Shown here: one piece after another, positions 47,290 through 64,000 of the stretch
How positions within the stretch are numbered: position 1 is the first letter of the stretch
Layout: each line of letters starts with the position of its first letter
Program-made: the position numbers and the translations under genes
Notes under the pieces: generated by a model
Told to the model about the DNA's origin: nothing
The model's input: the letters and a program-made list of their open reading frames with translations, nothing else
Database searches by the model: none
DNA from: Thunnus maccoyii
Taxonomy: Eukaryota > Chordata > Actinopteri > Scombriformes > Scombridae
Direction: 5' to 3'
NCBI RefSeq assembly: GCF_910596095.1
Contig: NC_056533.1
Location: 1,854,001 to 1,918,000 of the forward strand
Length of the DNA stretch: 64,000 nucleotides

Positions 47290-48275
47290 CAGAGCGATAA
47301 TTTCCTAAATGACCACCAGCACACTAAAGACTCTCCAGCTGGTCCAGAATGCAGCTGCACGTGTATTGACTAAAACTAGAAAAAGAGATCACATTTCTCC
47401 CATTTTAGCTTCACTACATTGGCTTCCTGTAAAATCTAGAATAGAATTTAAAATCCTTCTCCTAACTTACAAAGCCCTTAATGGTCAGGCACCATCATAT
47501 CTTGAAGAGCTCATAATACCGTATTATCCCACTAGAACACTGCGCTCCCAGTATGCAGGCTTACTGGTGGTTCCTACAGTCTTTAAAAGTAGAATGGGAG
47601 GCAGAGCCTTCAGCTATCAGGCTCCTCTTCTATGGAACCATCTACCGGATTCAGTCCGGGGTGCAGACACCCTCTCTATGTATAAGAGTAGGCTTAAAAC
47701 TTTCCTTTTTGATAAAGCTTATAGTTAGGGCTGGCCAGGCTCACCTTGGATCAGCCCTTAGTTATGCTGCTATAGGCCTAGACTACTGGGGGACTTCCCA
47801 TGATGCACTGAGCTCCTCTCTCCTCCTCCTCCTCTCCATCCGTATGCATTCATGTAACATCAATGCATGTCACTAACTTTGCTTCTTTGCTTGTTTTTTG
47901 TGCTTTCTCATCTCACAGGAAAACCTGAGTCCCGGGCCGAACCTTCGCGGTCCTTCACAGTCCTGATGGCGTCCTTCCCTGGCTATTGCTGCTTGTGCTT
48001 GTTGTTGTTGTTGTGATTGTTTTTCTTCTGTCCCCCCTCCCCCTTTCCCTCTCTCTTTCTCTCTCTCAACCCAACCGGTCAAAGCAGATGGCCGCCCACC
48101 AAGAGCCGGGGTCTGCTTGAGGTTTCTACCCGTTAAAGGGGAGTTTTTCCTTACCGCTGTCGCCAAGTGCTTGCTCATGGGGGAATTGTTGGGTCTCTGT
48201 AAAGTAAAGGGTACGGTCTTGACCTGCTCTATGTGAAAAGTGCCTTGAGATGACTTCTGTTGTGATATGGCCCTG
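47290..48275 (+). mobile_element. 3' end of an L2/Maui-type LINE
   Basis: Open frame 47309-47728 encodes LQLVQNAAARVLTKTRKRDH...SLHWLPVKSRIEFKILLLTY and on to WNHLPDSVRGADT...FKTRLKTFLF-like (here YKSRLKTFLF), the C-terminal domain of fish L2-type LINEs. The typical 3' UTR follows: GACTTCCCATGATGCACTGA, GGGAGTTTTTCCTTACCGCT, TTGGGTCTCTGTAAAGTAAA, and GTGCCTTGAGATGACTTCTG. 5'-truncated. Confidence 0.9.
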
Positions 48276-49206
48276 ATGATGATGTTGTTGTGTTGTTTTT
48301 TCTTTTGATAACTAGATTGTCTGCCATGTGCTTAGCTAGCCTATCAGAGTGTATATCATACGTGTATGCATTTTTCTTCTTGCACACATATACAATGAAC
48401 TTGATATGCAGTGTATCTGTTGGAATATTATAAGAAAGGTCTCATTTACAGACTCATGCATAGAGTTTAGCTTGCTGCTTAAATGACTATGAATGTAACA
48501 GTTTATGATTGGAGTTATTGGTGTTGCATTGTAAGGTTAAGAAGTCTGGTTCCCATTCTGTTTGAAGAAAGACTATCTTGCATCAGTGTATACTGTTTTA
48601 ATAAAATGTTTCATTATTGACATGGCTTTGTGTTTTTACGCAGTGATAATACAGATAGAAGTCTTATATCTGCATGTTAAAAAAAATGTTAGTAAGTTAT
48701 AAGTTTATCAATTTCAAATAAGCCATCAGCAAACCCATATAATTCACCTGCAATTATAAGTATTAATAAACAGGCTAAATAATAAATGGCTCTTATAGCA
48801 ATCCATTAAGTTTAGAGTTGTAAATGTTAAAATAAGTTGCTTATGAAAAGATTTTGTTATGTGGTCAAACATTCCATCGGAGGGGTTCCTGATGAACTAA
48901 AGACAATGATCAATGAAGCATTAGTAAATTATGTATTAACTAATAATAAAGCCATAAATTACTGAAGATAATAAATGTTTATAAACAGTGAGTGAGTGGT
49001 ACTGTAAAAATACACTGCAATAGATAATATAAATAACAAAAGATAATGATGTATGAATAAATGTTTTAAAAATATAGACTATATAATAGCCCTTCAGCCA
49101 TTTCTGCCTATTATTTAGAGAAATAAAAGAAAAAAAGATCAAACTATGGGCCTTCCTGGAAAACGGACCTTTCATCTCTCTGTTTAACCCACCTCTTGCT
49201 CCTGCG
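48276..49206. other. Intergenic, no gene seen
   Basis: AT-rich. Contains the distal AATAAA at 48600; no exon was recognised. Confidence 0.45.
48600..48605 (+). promoter_or_regulatory. Candidate distal polyadenylation signal AATAAA
   Basis: AATAAA followed within about 25 bases by a TTTGTGTTTTT stretch, a good signal layout on the + strand. It could end a long gpt2 3' UTR that contains the LINE at 47290-48275, or a transcript I do not see. Confidence 0.35.
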
Positions 49207-49215
49207 ACACACACA

Positions 49216-49298
<83 letters not shown>
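49207..49298. repeat. (AC)n microsatellite upstream of mtfmt
   Basis: About 46 AC units with one AGAC interruption near the left end. Its right edge is 63 bp from the ETS-like site. Confidence 0.97.
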
Positions 49299-49299
<1 letters not shown>

Positions 49300-49360
49300 G
49301 TCCAGCAGGTGGCAGTAAGCGTTTGCCAACCGGCAATAACATCTACGTCAGGAAGAAGGG

Positions 49361-49388
49361 ACGGAAGTGCAATTGTACACATGGCGGC
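49361..49388 (+). promoter_or_regulatory. Probable mtfmt core promoter: ETS-like and YY1-like sites
   Basis: ACGGAAGTG (49361-49369) fits the ETS/NRF-2 core and ACATGGCGGCC (49378-49388) fits the YY1 motif usually found just after transcription starts of TATA-less genes. Both are typical of nuclear genes for mitochondrial proteins. The ATG within the YY1 site opens a 18-codon uORF (to 49437). Confidence 0.55.
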
Positions 49389-49531
49389 CTCCACAGCAGT
49401 GTCACTGTCAGTCGGTTTGGAGCATGGATGTATGTAGGAAGGGTTATAATACGTCAAATTCCCTAGAATTGGTATGTTCATACATTCAGGGTAAATCTAC
49501 GTCATCGCAGATATTTCGGTAGTCAGCACTG

Positions 49532-56024
<6,493 letters not shown>

Positions 56025-56081
56025 TTCATTTATTACTCTTGTCTGCATGTAAAGTACGATATTATTGTATTTAATACTTGC

Positions 56082-56087
56082 AATAAA
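56082..56087 (+). promoter_or_regulatory. Polyadenylation signal AATAAA of mtfmt
   Basis: AATAAA 58 bases after the stop codon; it would give a very short 3' UTR. Confidence 0.65.
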
Positions 56088-57845
56088 TGAATATGCTGCT
56101 GACTGACAGATACCAAGAACAGTCATGAAAATGTATTTATATAAATATTAACCTAAAATGACTTTTGTTTCCATGACTTGAAAGATTTGATTCACCAGTT
56201 ATCTGGAATGTAGTGCCATTGCAGCTGGAGCGTCTGCTTGGATGGATTATAAGGACCACGGGCCCTGGACACAAACTCGCCATGAGCCCCTAACTACACT
56301 CGACCAGCGTGTGAACCCCCTGTGCACAGTAGCACAGGGCAGCCCAGTCACACCGCATGTGTCTCTTTGAAATGATGTTATTTTGATATTACATGTAGCG
56401 ACATTTTAGGCCTGTTTTGCTGTACACACATCATGTACAGCACAGCATATTCATCTTTAAGACTCAAAATACACACATGAATAATGCAAATAATTTCTAA
56501 GTAACTGTTCAAGAAACAAAATCAGATGTAGCACAGACTATGAAATGTATCAGTTCAAACACCAGTTGTGTCCATCACCACCCGGTGTGGTCTCTGGCAC
56601 GAGCAGAACTCCAAACAGATTGTAGAGTTGCTTATGCGTTAACTCTGTGGCTGAGACAGCTGACTTAATGATCAGTAACCACATTAAATCTGAAATTTGC
56701 TTCTCCCTTCATCTCATTGTTTCTGTACACACGCTACAATCTCACACTAGATGCACTGCACTATGACAGTCCTTAACATTCTTGGCCCCTCGTGTTGTGG
56801 TAGCGATGTGAGAGAGCGCAGCCAACTTCTATCTGAGCCCATAAGCTAGTAGTCCCAGTGCAAGCATGCACCATGTCATCTGCAGGAGGCAACTTCTAGC
56901 ACCTCTACACTACAGTCACCTTCCACCTGTGAAAAAATATTGATTCAGGGAGTATTTGCTGAACCACAGATGAATCTCTTGCTTCTTTTTATTTGTGAGG
57001 CTATGCTACTGTAGGCACATTCTCCATGTTTATATCTTGGTTGACCAAGCTTATGTCTTTACGTAATTAAATTGGCTACTTTACAAAACATTCATACAAG
57101 ATCATAATTATACCCCACTACATTTTTAAATTATAAATTAAAATTTATATTTACATATATTTAAGAGCAACAACAAAGATCTCAAGGCCAAGGGCCTGAT
57201 TGGCATAGAGCCCTGAGCACATGGCCATATCTGAGCATCTCAGTAAACAAGTGCCTGTTGTGAGAAGAGTAGGCCTAGTTGACCTGTTAGCCTAGCCTAC
57301 TTTATTTAGAATGATAATTAGTGTGAGAGCTAGAACACAGCTCTCACACTATGGTCGTTGTTTATTGTGCGATTGCTTTAAGCAATCACATTGTTCTTCT
57401 CACTCTTTATTCTTATTCCACATTCTGTACATTTTTTTGGCCTTTTTTAACTGCTGCATACTTTGTGCTATAAAAAACATTCAAATGTCAAACTGTGCAG
57501 CTATTTCAGCAGATGTCTGTATTTTTCTTTATTGTAACGTGTCAGTGATTTTATATAATTTTTTTTTAAGTATTAAAATTTATAATGGCAGTCTATGGGA
57601 GGAATTGTGGAACTGAGTTGGAACCTTTGTCACTTTGAGACTTAACTTCTTGGACGTCACTTATCCTACAGACCCCAACGGCAGCTGGGAGCAGCAGCAG
57701 CTAACAGCTTCCAGCTCTCACATGCATTCTCTTCAGGAAATGCACATTCTAGTGTTGCCATTCCATCAGCCTAGGAGCTTTTAAAAACACATCACTGAGA
57801 GGATATACACAAAGTTTATTTCCCATTGAGCAGACATGTAGTGGT
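56088..57845. other. Downstream of mtfmt, no gene seen
   Basis: 56230-56440 (GATGGATTATAAGGACCACG) has the look of a dispersed repeat. Two adjacent short hairpins lie at 57321-57387, followed by a T-rich stretch resembling common fish repeats (CTCACTCTTTATTCTTATTC). No exon was recognised. Confidence 0.4.
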
Positions 57846-58670
57846 TTTACATGCACATAAGTAACTAGCTTACAGTCAGCTTTCTCCAGAAAGCTGATTA
57901 CTTAACTGTCATACAAACAAGAAACTTGGTTACTGTAATGGGGCTAGTAGATCAGGAAACTTGGTTTCCCCAGGTAACATGCTGATGTCTCTGCCACATA
58001 TACATATAACAACACACTGCAGACAGGGAACAACACAGCAGAGCAGCGATGCATCCTCCTATTCAAAATAATTCCATCCAGATTCCAATTAAAACTGAAA
58101 AATTGTCAACATTTTTGCCTTGACAAAAATATTACTTTTAATACGATTTTCCTAATTTGTAGGCCTAGTGTTTTCCAGTGGTCAATGGTATAGCATGTTA
58201 AGACTAAACCAGGTTACTCAGAGCAACTGGGTTATGTATTTTATGTATTTTAATTTATTTTTTGGTGTGTATGTCTGTTTCTGAGCAGCCTGACAGTACA
58301 GTGAGAGACAGACAGACAGACAGACAGAATGGAGCTCTTCCTCACATAAAAATATTCAGCAGGAGAAAACTTATTTAGACTTCTACAGCCTACTTCGTCT
58401 TAGTTTCAGTTTTAGATGTTAGATGGAATTATTTTAAATATGAGGATGCATGGCTCTGTGTAATGATCTCTCCTTTCATCCAGCTGTTCAGTTGTACTTT
58501 CTGTCTGCAGTCTGCTGTCATACACAGACAGCAGTGTTCTCCAGGAGAAGCCTACTTGTGGAAAGCAGGTTTCTCTAACCCCCCAGCCCGATTACAGTAA
58601 CCAGGTTTCTCATTTGACAGCTGAAAAATCAGCTTCCTGGAGAAAGCTGACTGAAACTGGGTTGCTGAAT
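57846..58670. mobile_element. 825-bp element with about 70-bp inverted termini
   Basis: CAGCTTTCTCCAGAAAGCTG (57878-57897) and the following AAACTTGGTTACTGTAATGG are matched in reverse by CGATTACAGTAACCAGGTTT (58588-58607) and AGCTTCCTGGAGAAAGCTGA (58630-58649). The interior repeats the motif at 58208 (ACCAGGTTACTCAGAGCAAC). No transposase frame. Confidence 0.8.
58305..58328. repeat. (GACA)n microsatellite
   Basis: Six GACA units inside the 57846-58670 element. Confidence 0.9.
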
Positions 58671-59649
58671 TGTAATGATTTCTAAGGCAAGTACTGTTCA
58701 GAAACAATATAACCTTCACTGTCAGGTTCATCAAAGATGATAAGCTATATAAAGTCTACAGTTTATGAACTTTTAGACTTGGCAGAAGTAGTGTTTCCCT
58801 GATAGGATCAGTCTGGGGTTTTCAAGACTTCCTTGATTAATCTTGCAATCTTTCTTTAGGTGAAGTTAATGTTATTCAAATGGCAAAATCCTTAACAATG
58901 TCCATAAAATCAATCTCACTGGATAGTCTGTCCATTCTGTCATAGTGCAAGTAATTGGTTCTAACTGTGAAAAGGATCTCTGCTGTTGTGACAGTGACAG
59001 TTAACGTCTAGAACAACAGGGCAGAGCGAACGTTGCTGAATGTAGATATGACTGCATGGTGATCCACAATAAACATCTTTGCTCTGATGGTGATGACCTG
59101 TTGCTGGTGAACACTTCGTCTGTATCGTTTCTAGGGTCCAGGTATAACAGGAGTCAACTATTTTTTAAAAAGTCTCACCGTTTTGTTAGCTTGGCAACCT
59201 TAACCTATCTCATTTCTCTACTGAAATCTGCATTTGTGTCTAAAATGCATTTTTGGAAAACATGAATGTCACATGATGAAATGGACACTAGAATTAGACA
59301 ACAGCATTTACCAGCAACCACTGCATATGGTGAACAAAAACAATGTCCACAAGATGACTTACACAATTCATTTCTTCATAATACACTATATAGTTAAATA
59401 TACATATAATGCTAATATACAGACATCAGAATACGTGATAGCAGTTTAATAGTTACACTTTCTTGGAAATGTAATAGCAACCATGACATGAGTTACCTTC
59501 TTTGAAGTTAACTGCTATGGTAGCCATACAAAGGTGTTAAAGAGACTGCATCATGCAATATTACTTGTATGTGCCATAACCATGTCTAGTGTGCCATGGT
59601 GGGCTCCAGGAGTCTAAGGACCCATGTGAAGTTGGGGGTAGACCACCTA
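58671..59649. other. Intergenic, no gene seen
   Basis: No exon or named repeat was recognised. Confidence 0.45.
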
Positions 59650-59850
59650 CAGTGCATTCAAAAAATATCCAGACTTTTTTTTTCACTTTATTGTGTTGTA
59701 GATTTAATTCTAAATGGATAAAATTGCTATTTATACCCATCAATCTACACTCAAAAACCCATTATGACAAAGTAAAAACATGTTTTTCGACATTTTTGCA
59801 AATGTATTAAAAATCAATAATAAAATTAAAACAACAAAATATATTCACAC
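59650..59850 (+). mobile_element. Terminal part of a Tc1-like transposon
   Basis: TA followed by CAGTGCATTCAAAAAATATC at 59650 is a Tc1 terminal inverted repeat of the family whose opposite ends are seen at 18364 and 33533. The usual inner stretch (CATTATGACAAAGTAAAAAC, ATTTTTGCAAATGTATTAAA) follows, and then the match ends. Confidence 0.85.
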
Positions 59851-61059
59851 CATCACATGAATTTTTTGAAAATGCTATGTTTATAGACACATCAATAAAG
59901 TTATACTAAAATGGTATTCCAAAATGCGGAAAAAATAATTTTCAGGTGTCAAAATTCACTTGTCAAGTCGAAGTCACCCTTTAAGTAAAGTATGTGCTGA
60001 ATTGATTCCTATCACTGTTTGATTCGATGTGCCCTTACTGAGTGTTAAAGGGTGGATGTGTTCTATCTGTTTTGCTGTCCCTCTCATTTTAAAGCTCACT
60101 GTAGTCTATTAATGCCACTGAGAAATGGTTCAGGTGGTCATGGGTTGAAATCCAGGTATTTAGTATTGTGACTGAAAGTATGTTGGTTTATTTGAAATAT
60201 ACTTACATCAAGCTAGTCTCTCCATAAAGAAACTCAAGATATTTCAAAATAAAAAGATAGTTTATTTTTCAGAAGAAATGCACATTAAACAGTTTTTAAA
60301 ACCCCAAAATTCTATCTTTTCCTGCCCATTGTCCACCATCAGTGGTTCCTCTGTCTGATCTCCATCTGTAGGTTACTTTGTAGGGCAGTGTTTTAGTCAT
60401 GGATGTATAAAGAGAAGGTTTTAGTGAATTGGCCTTTAATGTCAGGGTGTCATCCTCATCAGAGCTTCATTAGTTATGTAATGCTGCCATCTAGTGGTCA
60501 CATAACCATCAACAGAGCGCTGTATGTCTCCATGGAATTCTACCATACGGGTGTTTCATTTACCAGTTACACCAGGCTTATTTCAGTAAATCAGGCTTAT
60601 TGTTTTGGTAAATTCAATTCGGAGTTAAGTGATCATAAAAACTTATCCCTCCAGACTAACCTGGTCCTGGTCAGGTTAGTTTTCATGCTTAGCTTCACCC
60701 CAGGTTTAAACAGTGTTACAATCTATTTGACAGACTGAAACACTGTGTTTCTTCAAAGTTCCAGCCAAAGGTGCTTGTTACAGTATGTTTTCTGCACATG
60801 TCAATATAGCTCTCAAGCTATATGCTATATGTCTGCATATTCATGTGAGTGCGCAGCCTTTCTTAAGTGTTTTAAGTGTTTTGCCTGTAGTGCATTTTAA
60901 AGGAAAAGCTGGTGTAACTCGCCGACAGTAGTTGCCTCTGTGATGATTTGGAGACCAGATATAATGCTTGAAAGCAGGCATGACGATGTTCTCAGCCAAA
61001 TAATTGTTTAAAATTGTAAATACACCAATTGATCACTGGCCAAAGTATATACACTGTTT
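59851..61059. other. Intergenic, no gene seen
   Basis: 60090-60140 resembles 42180-42240. Nothing else is assigned. Confidence 0.4.
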
Positions 61060-62320
61060 TATTGTAGGGTCAAAAGGAAAGGTGCATATTTAAGAACGAA
61101 CTGCAACAAAAGTCAGCACAGCCTTCATTAGTGAGACTCCATTCTTTCATTTTTTAATATTTTGTATGCCCGCCTTTTGATGACAGATTGGATCCTCCTG
61201 GGCACGGATGATACCAGTCTTCCACAAATCTGTGCAGAGATGTTCTGTCATTCTTCATAGATGATTCTTTTCAGCTGATCTTTGCCTGAGGAGTTTTCCT
61301 TCCACCTTCCAAAAGGTGTTCTTTTGAATTCAGGTCAGGGATCATACTTGGCCAGGTCATAGTTTTCACAATTTTTATTCTTTATAAATTCTTGTGTGAT
61401 TTTTTGCAGTGTGTTTGGGATCAATGCCATGTTGGAAAATTCATCTCCTGCCAACCTTCTTCAGATTGGGAGTCATCTTTTCATTATGTATTTAGGTATA
61501 CAAACTTGCATTCATAGTGCCATATATAAATGTCATCTCCCCTACACCTTTTGCACTCATGCAGCCCCAGATCAGCACACTCCCACCTGCATGTTTCACA
61601 GTCAGCACTATGCAGTCACTGTGGCAGTCCTGGCAAGGTCCACACCAAACGAAATGCTGGACCTTATCTGATCCAAACTTATTCATTTTGGTTTCATCCA
61701 ACCAAAGAATGTGCTGCCAATATTCATCAGGTTTATTTTCATGTTCTTTGGCAAAGTTTAATCTTGCAGTTTTGTGCTATTTTATGAGCAACTGTTTTCT
61801 TTTTGGACCTCGCCCATAGAGGTTGACTTCATGCAATGTCCTTCACATTGTCTGAGCAGTCACTGAAACACCAATTTCCACAGATAATCCTTGTGCCAAG
61901 TCAGAAGCACTTGCCTGTCTGTTTTTCAATGCAAAGTTGCAGAAATAGCAAATTCTGGGTACTGTCATTTTTCAAGGATGACCACTGTGCCTTCTGTTAT
62001 TGTTAGTATGCCTCCTGTACCTCCTAACCACTGCTACAGCCATGTTTTGTCTTCTGTTCAGTAGCCTACGGATGATCTTGTAACTTCTCCAATCTTTATG
62101 AAGTCTCACAGTTTGGTTTCTTACTTGTTCAGGCAATTCCTCACCATGTGGATCCATGGTGCATTACACACAACCCAGGCCAAAAGTGAGATGGTTGTGG
62201 TATTCACAGGTTCTTTTATAACCTTGTTCAGGCAGTTAGCCTTAACTGGAAATCACAGGTGTTATTACTTTTGTGGTCAGAGGTGTACTGACTTTTGTTT
62301 CGGTGGTCACAGGTGTGCTC
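61060..62320 (-). pseudogene. Tc1-like transposon with inactive transposase
   Basis: Left ACAAAAGTCAGCACA (61107-61121) and right TGTACTGACTTTTGT (62285-62299) are inverted ends. On the minus strand, 62157-61972 gives an N-terminal HTH region (ELPEQVRNQTVRLHKDWRSY, KIIRRLL). 61701-61492 gives MDETKMNKFGSDKVQ and GGSVLIWGCMSAKGVGEMTF, around the first catalytic Asp of the DDE domain. Stops and frame changes separate the parts, so no full transposase remains. Confidence 0.85.
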
Positions 62321-63529
62321 ACTTCTGTTGCATTGAGGCTGCACTTTGAGGCCTGTATTTTCAATGTAGTCCATCTAACCTGTTTGTTTTTAATTATAAA
62401 TAAGATCAAATACCTTACACTTCATCCTAAAATACTACAATTCTTGTTAGATGATATAATTTTGAATCTTTTAACATTTTAGTGATATTGCACGGTGGTT
62501 TACTTTTGTTATATACTGTATATGTCTTCTACTGTCTTCCTCAGCTCACTGAGTCTATCATCTATGCCTATTACAGTGGATCTAATTATATCTAAAGGTA
62601 CATTGCATGATTTACAATTCAACTCTTTATGTATCTTATACTGACCCTTGACACAGCCCCTCAGTTCAGCCTCTGTCTGAAACCAGCTGTTTCAGCTCCT
62701 GTCTCTTTGAGGCCCCCCTCCTGATGAGCTCACTCTGTTCTGATTGGTTAGCTTCCAGAAGTCTGCCAAGAGGCTTCAGATGCTACATAAACAAACGATA
62801 GTAGCAGGATTTCACTTTTTTCTCATTCTCTACTCAAAATGTCAACTTCTCAGATACATCTATATATGTTTGAGCTGGAACCTGATCCAAAATATGAGAG
62901 TGAATGATATGGAAAAAGCTTAGCACCAACCTTAGCAACCAATGCTACAGAAGGGACAGCCATTTGTGGGCATGTGCGAATGATCTCACATCAGTTTGAG
63001 GTAACTCTGCTAACAAAGTGCTCAGAGCAGGTTGGCTTTTGACTTGAAAGAGTAATTTCTACATATGTTCACTTCAAGTTTTGGAACTTTTACATGTCTA
63101 ACATAGACATCCAACATTAATAGTATATAAATCACAGAAAATTACTAAAAGCATGTTAAGTCTCCTTTAAATAACAATGGGTCAAAGAGGTCAAGATACA
63201 ATTTTTTTGTTTTTGATGACTTGGAGGGATTCTGTCTGATCAGCAGCTCCTTTGCATTTTCTCTTCACTTTTAGTGAAATTATAGTTTGATCTGTCCTCC
63301 CCACCAGAGGATGCTGATGGGTTTCAACTTTGCTGAACAGAAACACTTTTTAATGCCAGGGCATATCATATGGGGTATGGGGTGGGTGAATTGTTTAAAT
63401 CCATCTTCTGCTTTTACTGTAAAAAAAAAAAAAAACCAAAACACCACCCATTGGTTTCTGGACTGCAGTTTTGAAGCCTCGAATTGAGTGATTTGATTAT
63501 CGCCATCTTGGATTTGACCATCGCCTCAC
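62321..63529. other. Intergenic, no gene seen
   Basis: 63440-63530 (TTTTGAAGCCTCGAATTGAG ... ATCGCCATCTTGGATTTGAC) resembles a common short fish repeat. A poly-A run lies at 63421-63435. No exon was recognised. Confidence 0.4.
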
Positions 63530-64000
63530 CTCACCAATATCACTGATGCTCGGTAGATGGGTACCAATAATGTTCTGGGCAGTTTTAATCACCTGCCGCA
63601 GAGCCTTCCTGTCTTGGTGCACATCCCATGCCAATTTGTGATGTTTCTAGTCAGGATACTTGAGATGGGAATTTTGCCCTCTTAAGTTTCTTTAAGAAAT
63701 ACAGTTGTTTCTGAGAATTCTTTTTTTTTTTTTTTTTTTTTTACTAGTTGAGATGTGTGATGTCCATGACAGGTTCTCTGTGATGCTGATACACAGGAAC
63801 TTAAAACTGTTCATCTGCTCCACCTCAGCTCCCCTGATGTAGACAGGGCTGTGTGTATTTGCCTCCTTTTTTCTAAAATCAACAATCAGCTCCTTGGTTT
63901 TGTTGACACTGAGCAGTAGGTTGTTCTCTGTCCACCATTCTGCAAGATTGTTGATTTCCTCCCGATATGAACTCTCATTGTTGTTTGAAATCTGGCTGAT
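63530..64000 (-). pseudogene. Rex1/CR1-like LINE reverse-transcriptase fragment, cut by the window end
   Basis: Read from 64000 downward, the minus strand encodes EEINNLAEWWTENNLLLSVN, KTKELIVDFRKKE, THSPVYIRGAEVEQMNSFKF and ITENLSWTSHIS, the region just after the YADD box in Rex1/CR1 elements. A poly-T run at 63721-63742 breaks the frame. The rest (63720-63530) continues with degenerate matches (FLKKLKRAKFP). The element extends beyond the window. Confidence 0.85.

Noticed and set aside
47309..47728. 139-residue + strand frame as a host protein
   Set aside because: It is the C-terminal part of an L2-type LINE followed by that family's typical 3' UTR.
49381..49437. Start of mtfmt at the ATGGCGGCC sequence
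   Set aside because: This frame stops after 18 codons and is not in phase with the mtfmt reading frame; it fits better as a YY1-type promoter motif.
60090..60160. Possible tRNA-derived SINE with a GGGTTGAAATCC B-box-like stretch
   Set aside because: No A box or cloverleaf could be drawn, and only a short similarity to 42180-42240 supports it.

Overview
The window is vertebrate nuclear DNA, almost certainly from a ray-finned fish and probably a percomorph-type teleost, although the lineage is an inference. Three multi-exon genes with GT-AG introns lie head to tail on the + strand. They sit among Tc1/mariner, hAT and pogo DNA transposons, fish-type non-LTR elements (an RNase H-bearing I-type LINE, L1/Tx1, L2/Maui and Rex1/CR1), fold-back MITEs and long dinucleotide microsatellites. 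No prokaryotic, viral or CRISPR feature was seen.

Gene 1 (4077-21384, 4 coding exons, 154 aa) is the fish orthologue of human C16orf87 (UPF0547), a small basic zinc-ribbon protein. Gene 2 (29937-44028, 11 coding exons, 562 aa) is gpt2, mitochondrial alanine aminotransferase, with all expected PLP-site motifs. Gene 3 (49532-56024, 9 coding exons, 371 aa) is mtfmt, mitochondrial methionyl-tRNA formyltransferase. Exon junctions were placed by hand from splice sites, phase and family similarity, and all three reading frames close without a break. C16orf87 and GPT2 are also neighbours in human (16q), whereas MTFMT is elsewhere in human (15q), so the third junction reflects a different gene order. 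Genes 2 and 3 both act in mitochondria but belong to different pathways (alanine/pyruvate/glutamate metabolism and initiation of organelle translation).

Layout: 1-3841 holds an upstream repeat and a broken LINE with a perfect 15-bp target-site duplication that ends about 235 bp before the C16orf87 start codon. 4.1-21.4 kb is C16orf87, whose introns carry nested hAT/LINE insertions, an L1/Tx1 tail, a hAT transposase relic and Tc1 ends. 21.8-29.9 kb is intergenic, with a 1.42-kb TIR element flanked by TA, a Tc1 relic interrupted by another element, and a GA-rich inverted-repeat block upstream of gpt2. 29.9-44.5 kb is gpt2, with Tc1, pogo and MITE insertions in its introns. 44.5-49.5 kb contains two L2-type fragments, a possible distal polyadenylation site and a 92-bp AC repeat just upstream of the mtfmt promoter. 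49.5-56.1 kb is mtfmt, with a large palindromic element in intron 7. 56.1-64 kb has no host gene that I recognise: it has a fold-back element, Tc1 remains and a Rex1/CR1-type LINE running off the window end.

I did not find a convincing new biological system. The observations most worth following are the layered transposon insertions, several TIR or fold-back families that I cannot name, a perfect 32-bp duplication between an intron and the 3' UTR of C16orf87, and promoter-proximal repeats at all three genes.
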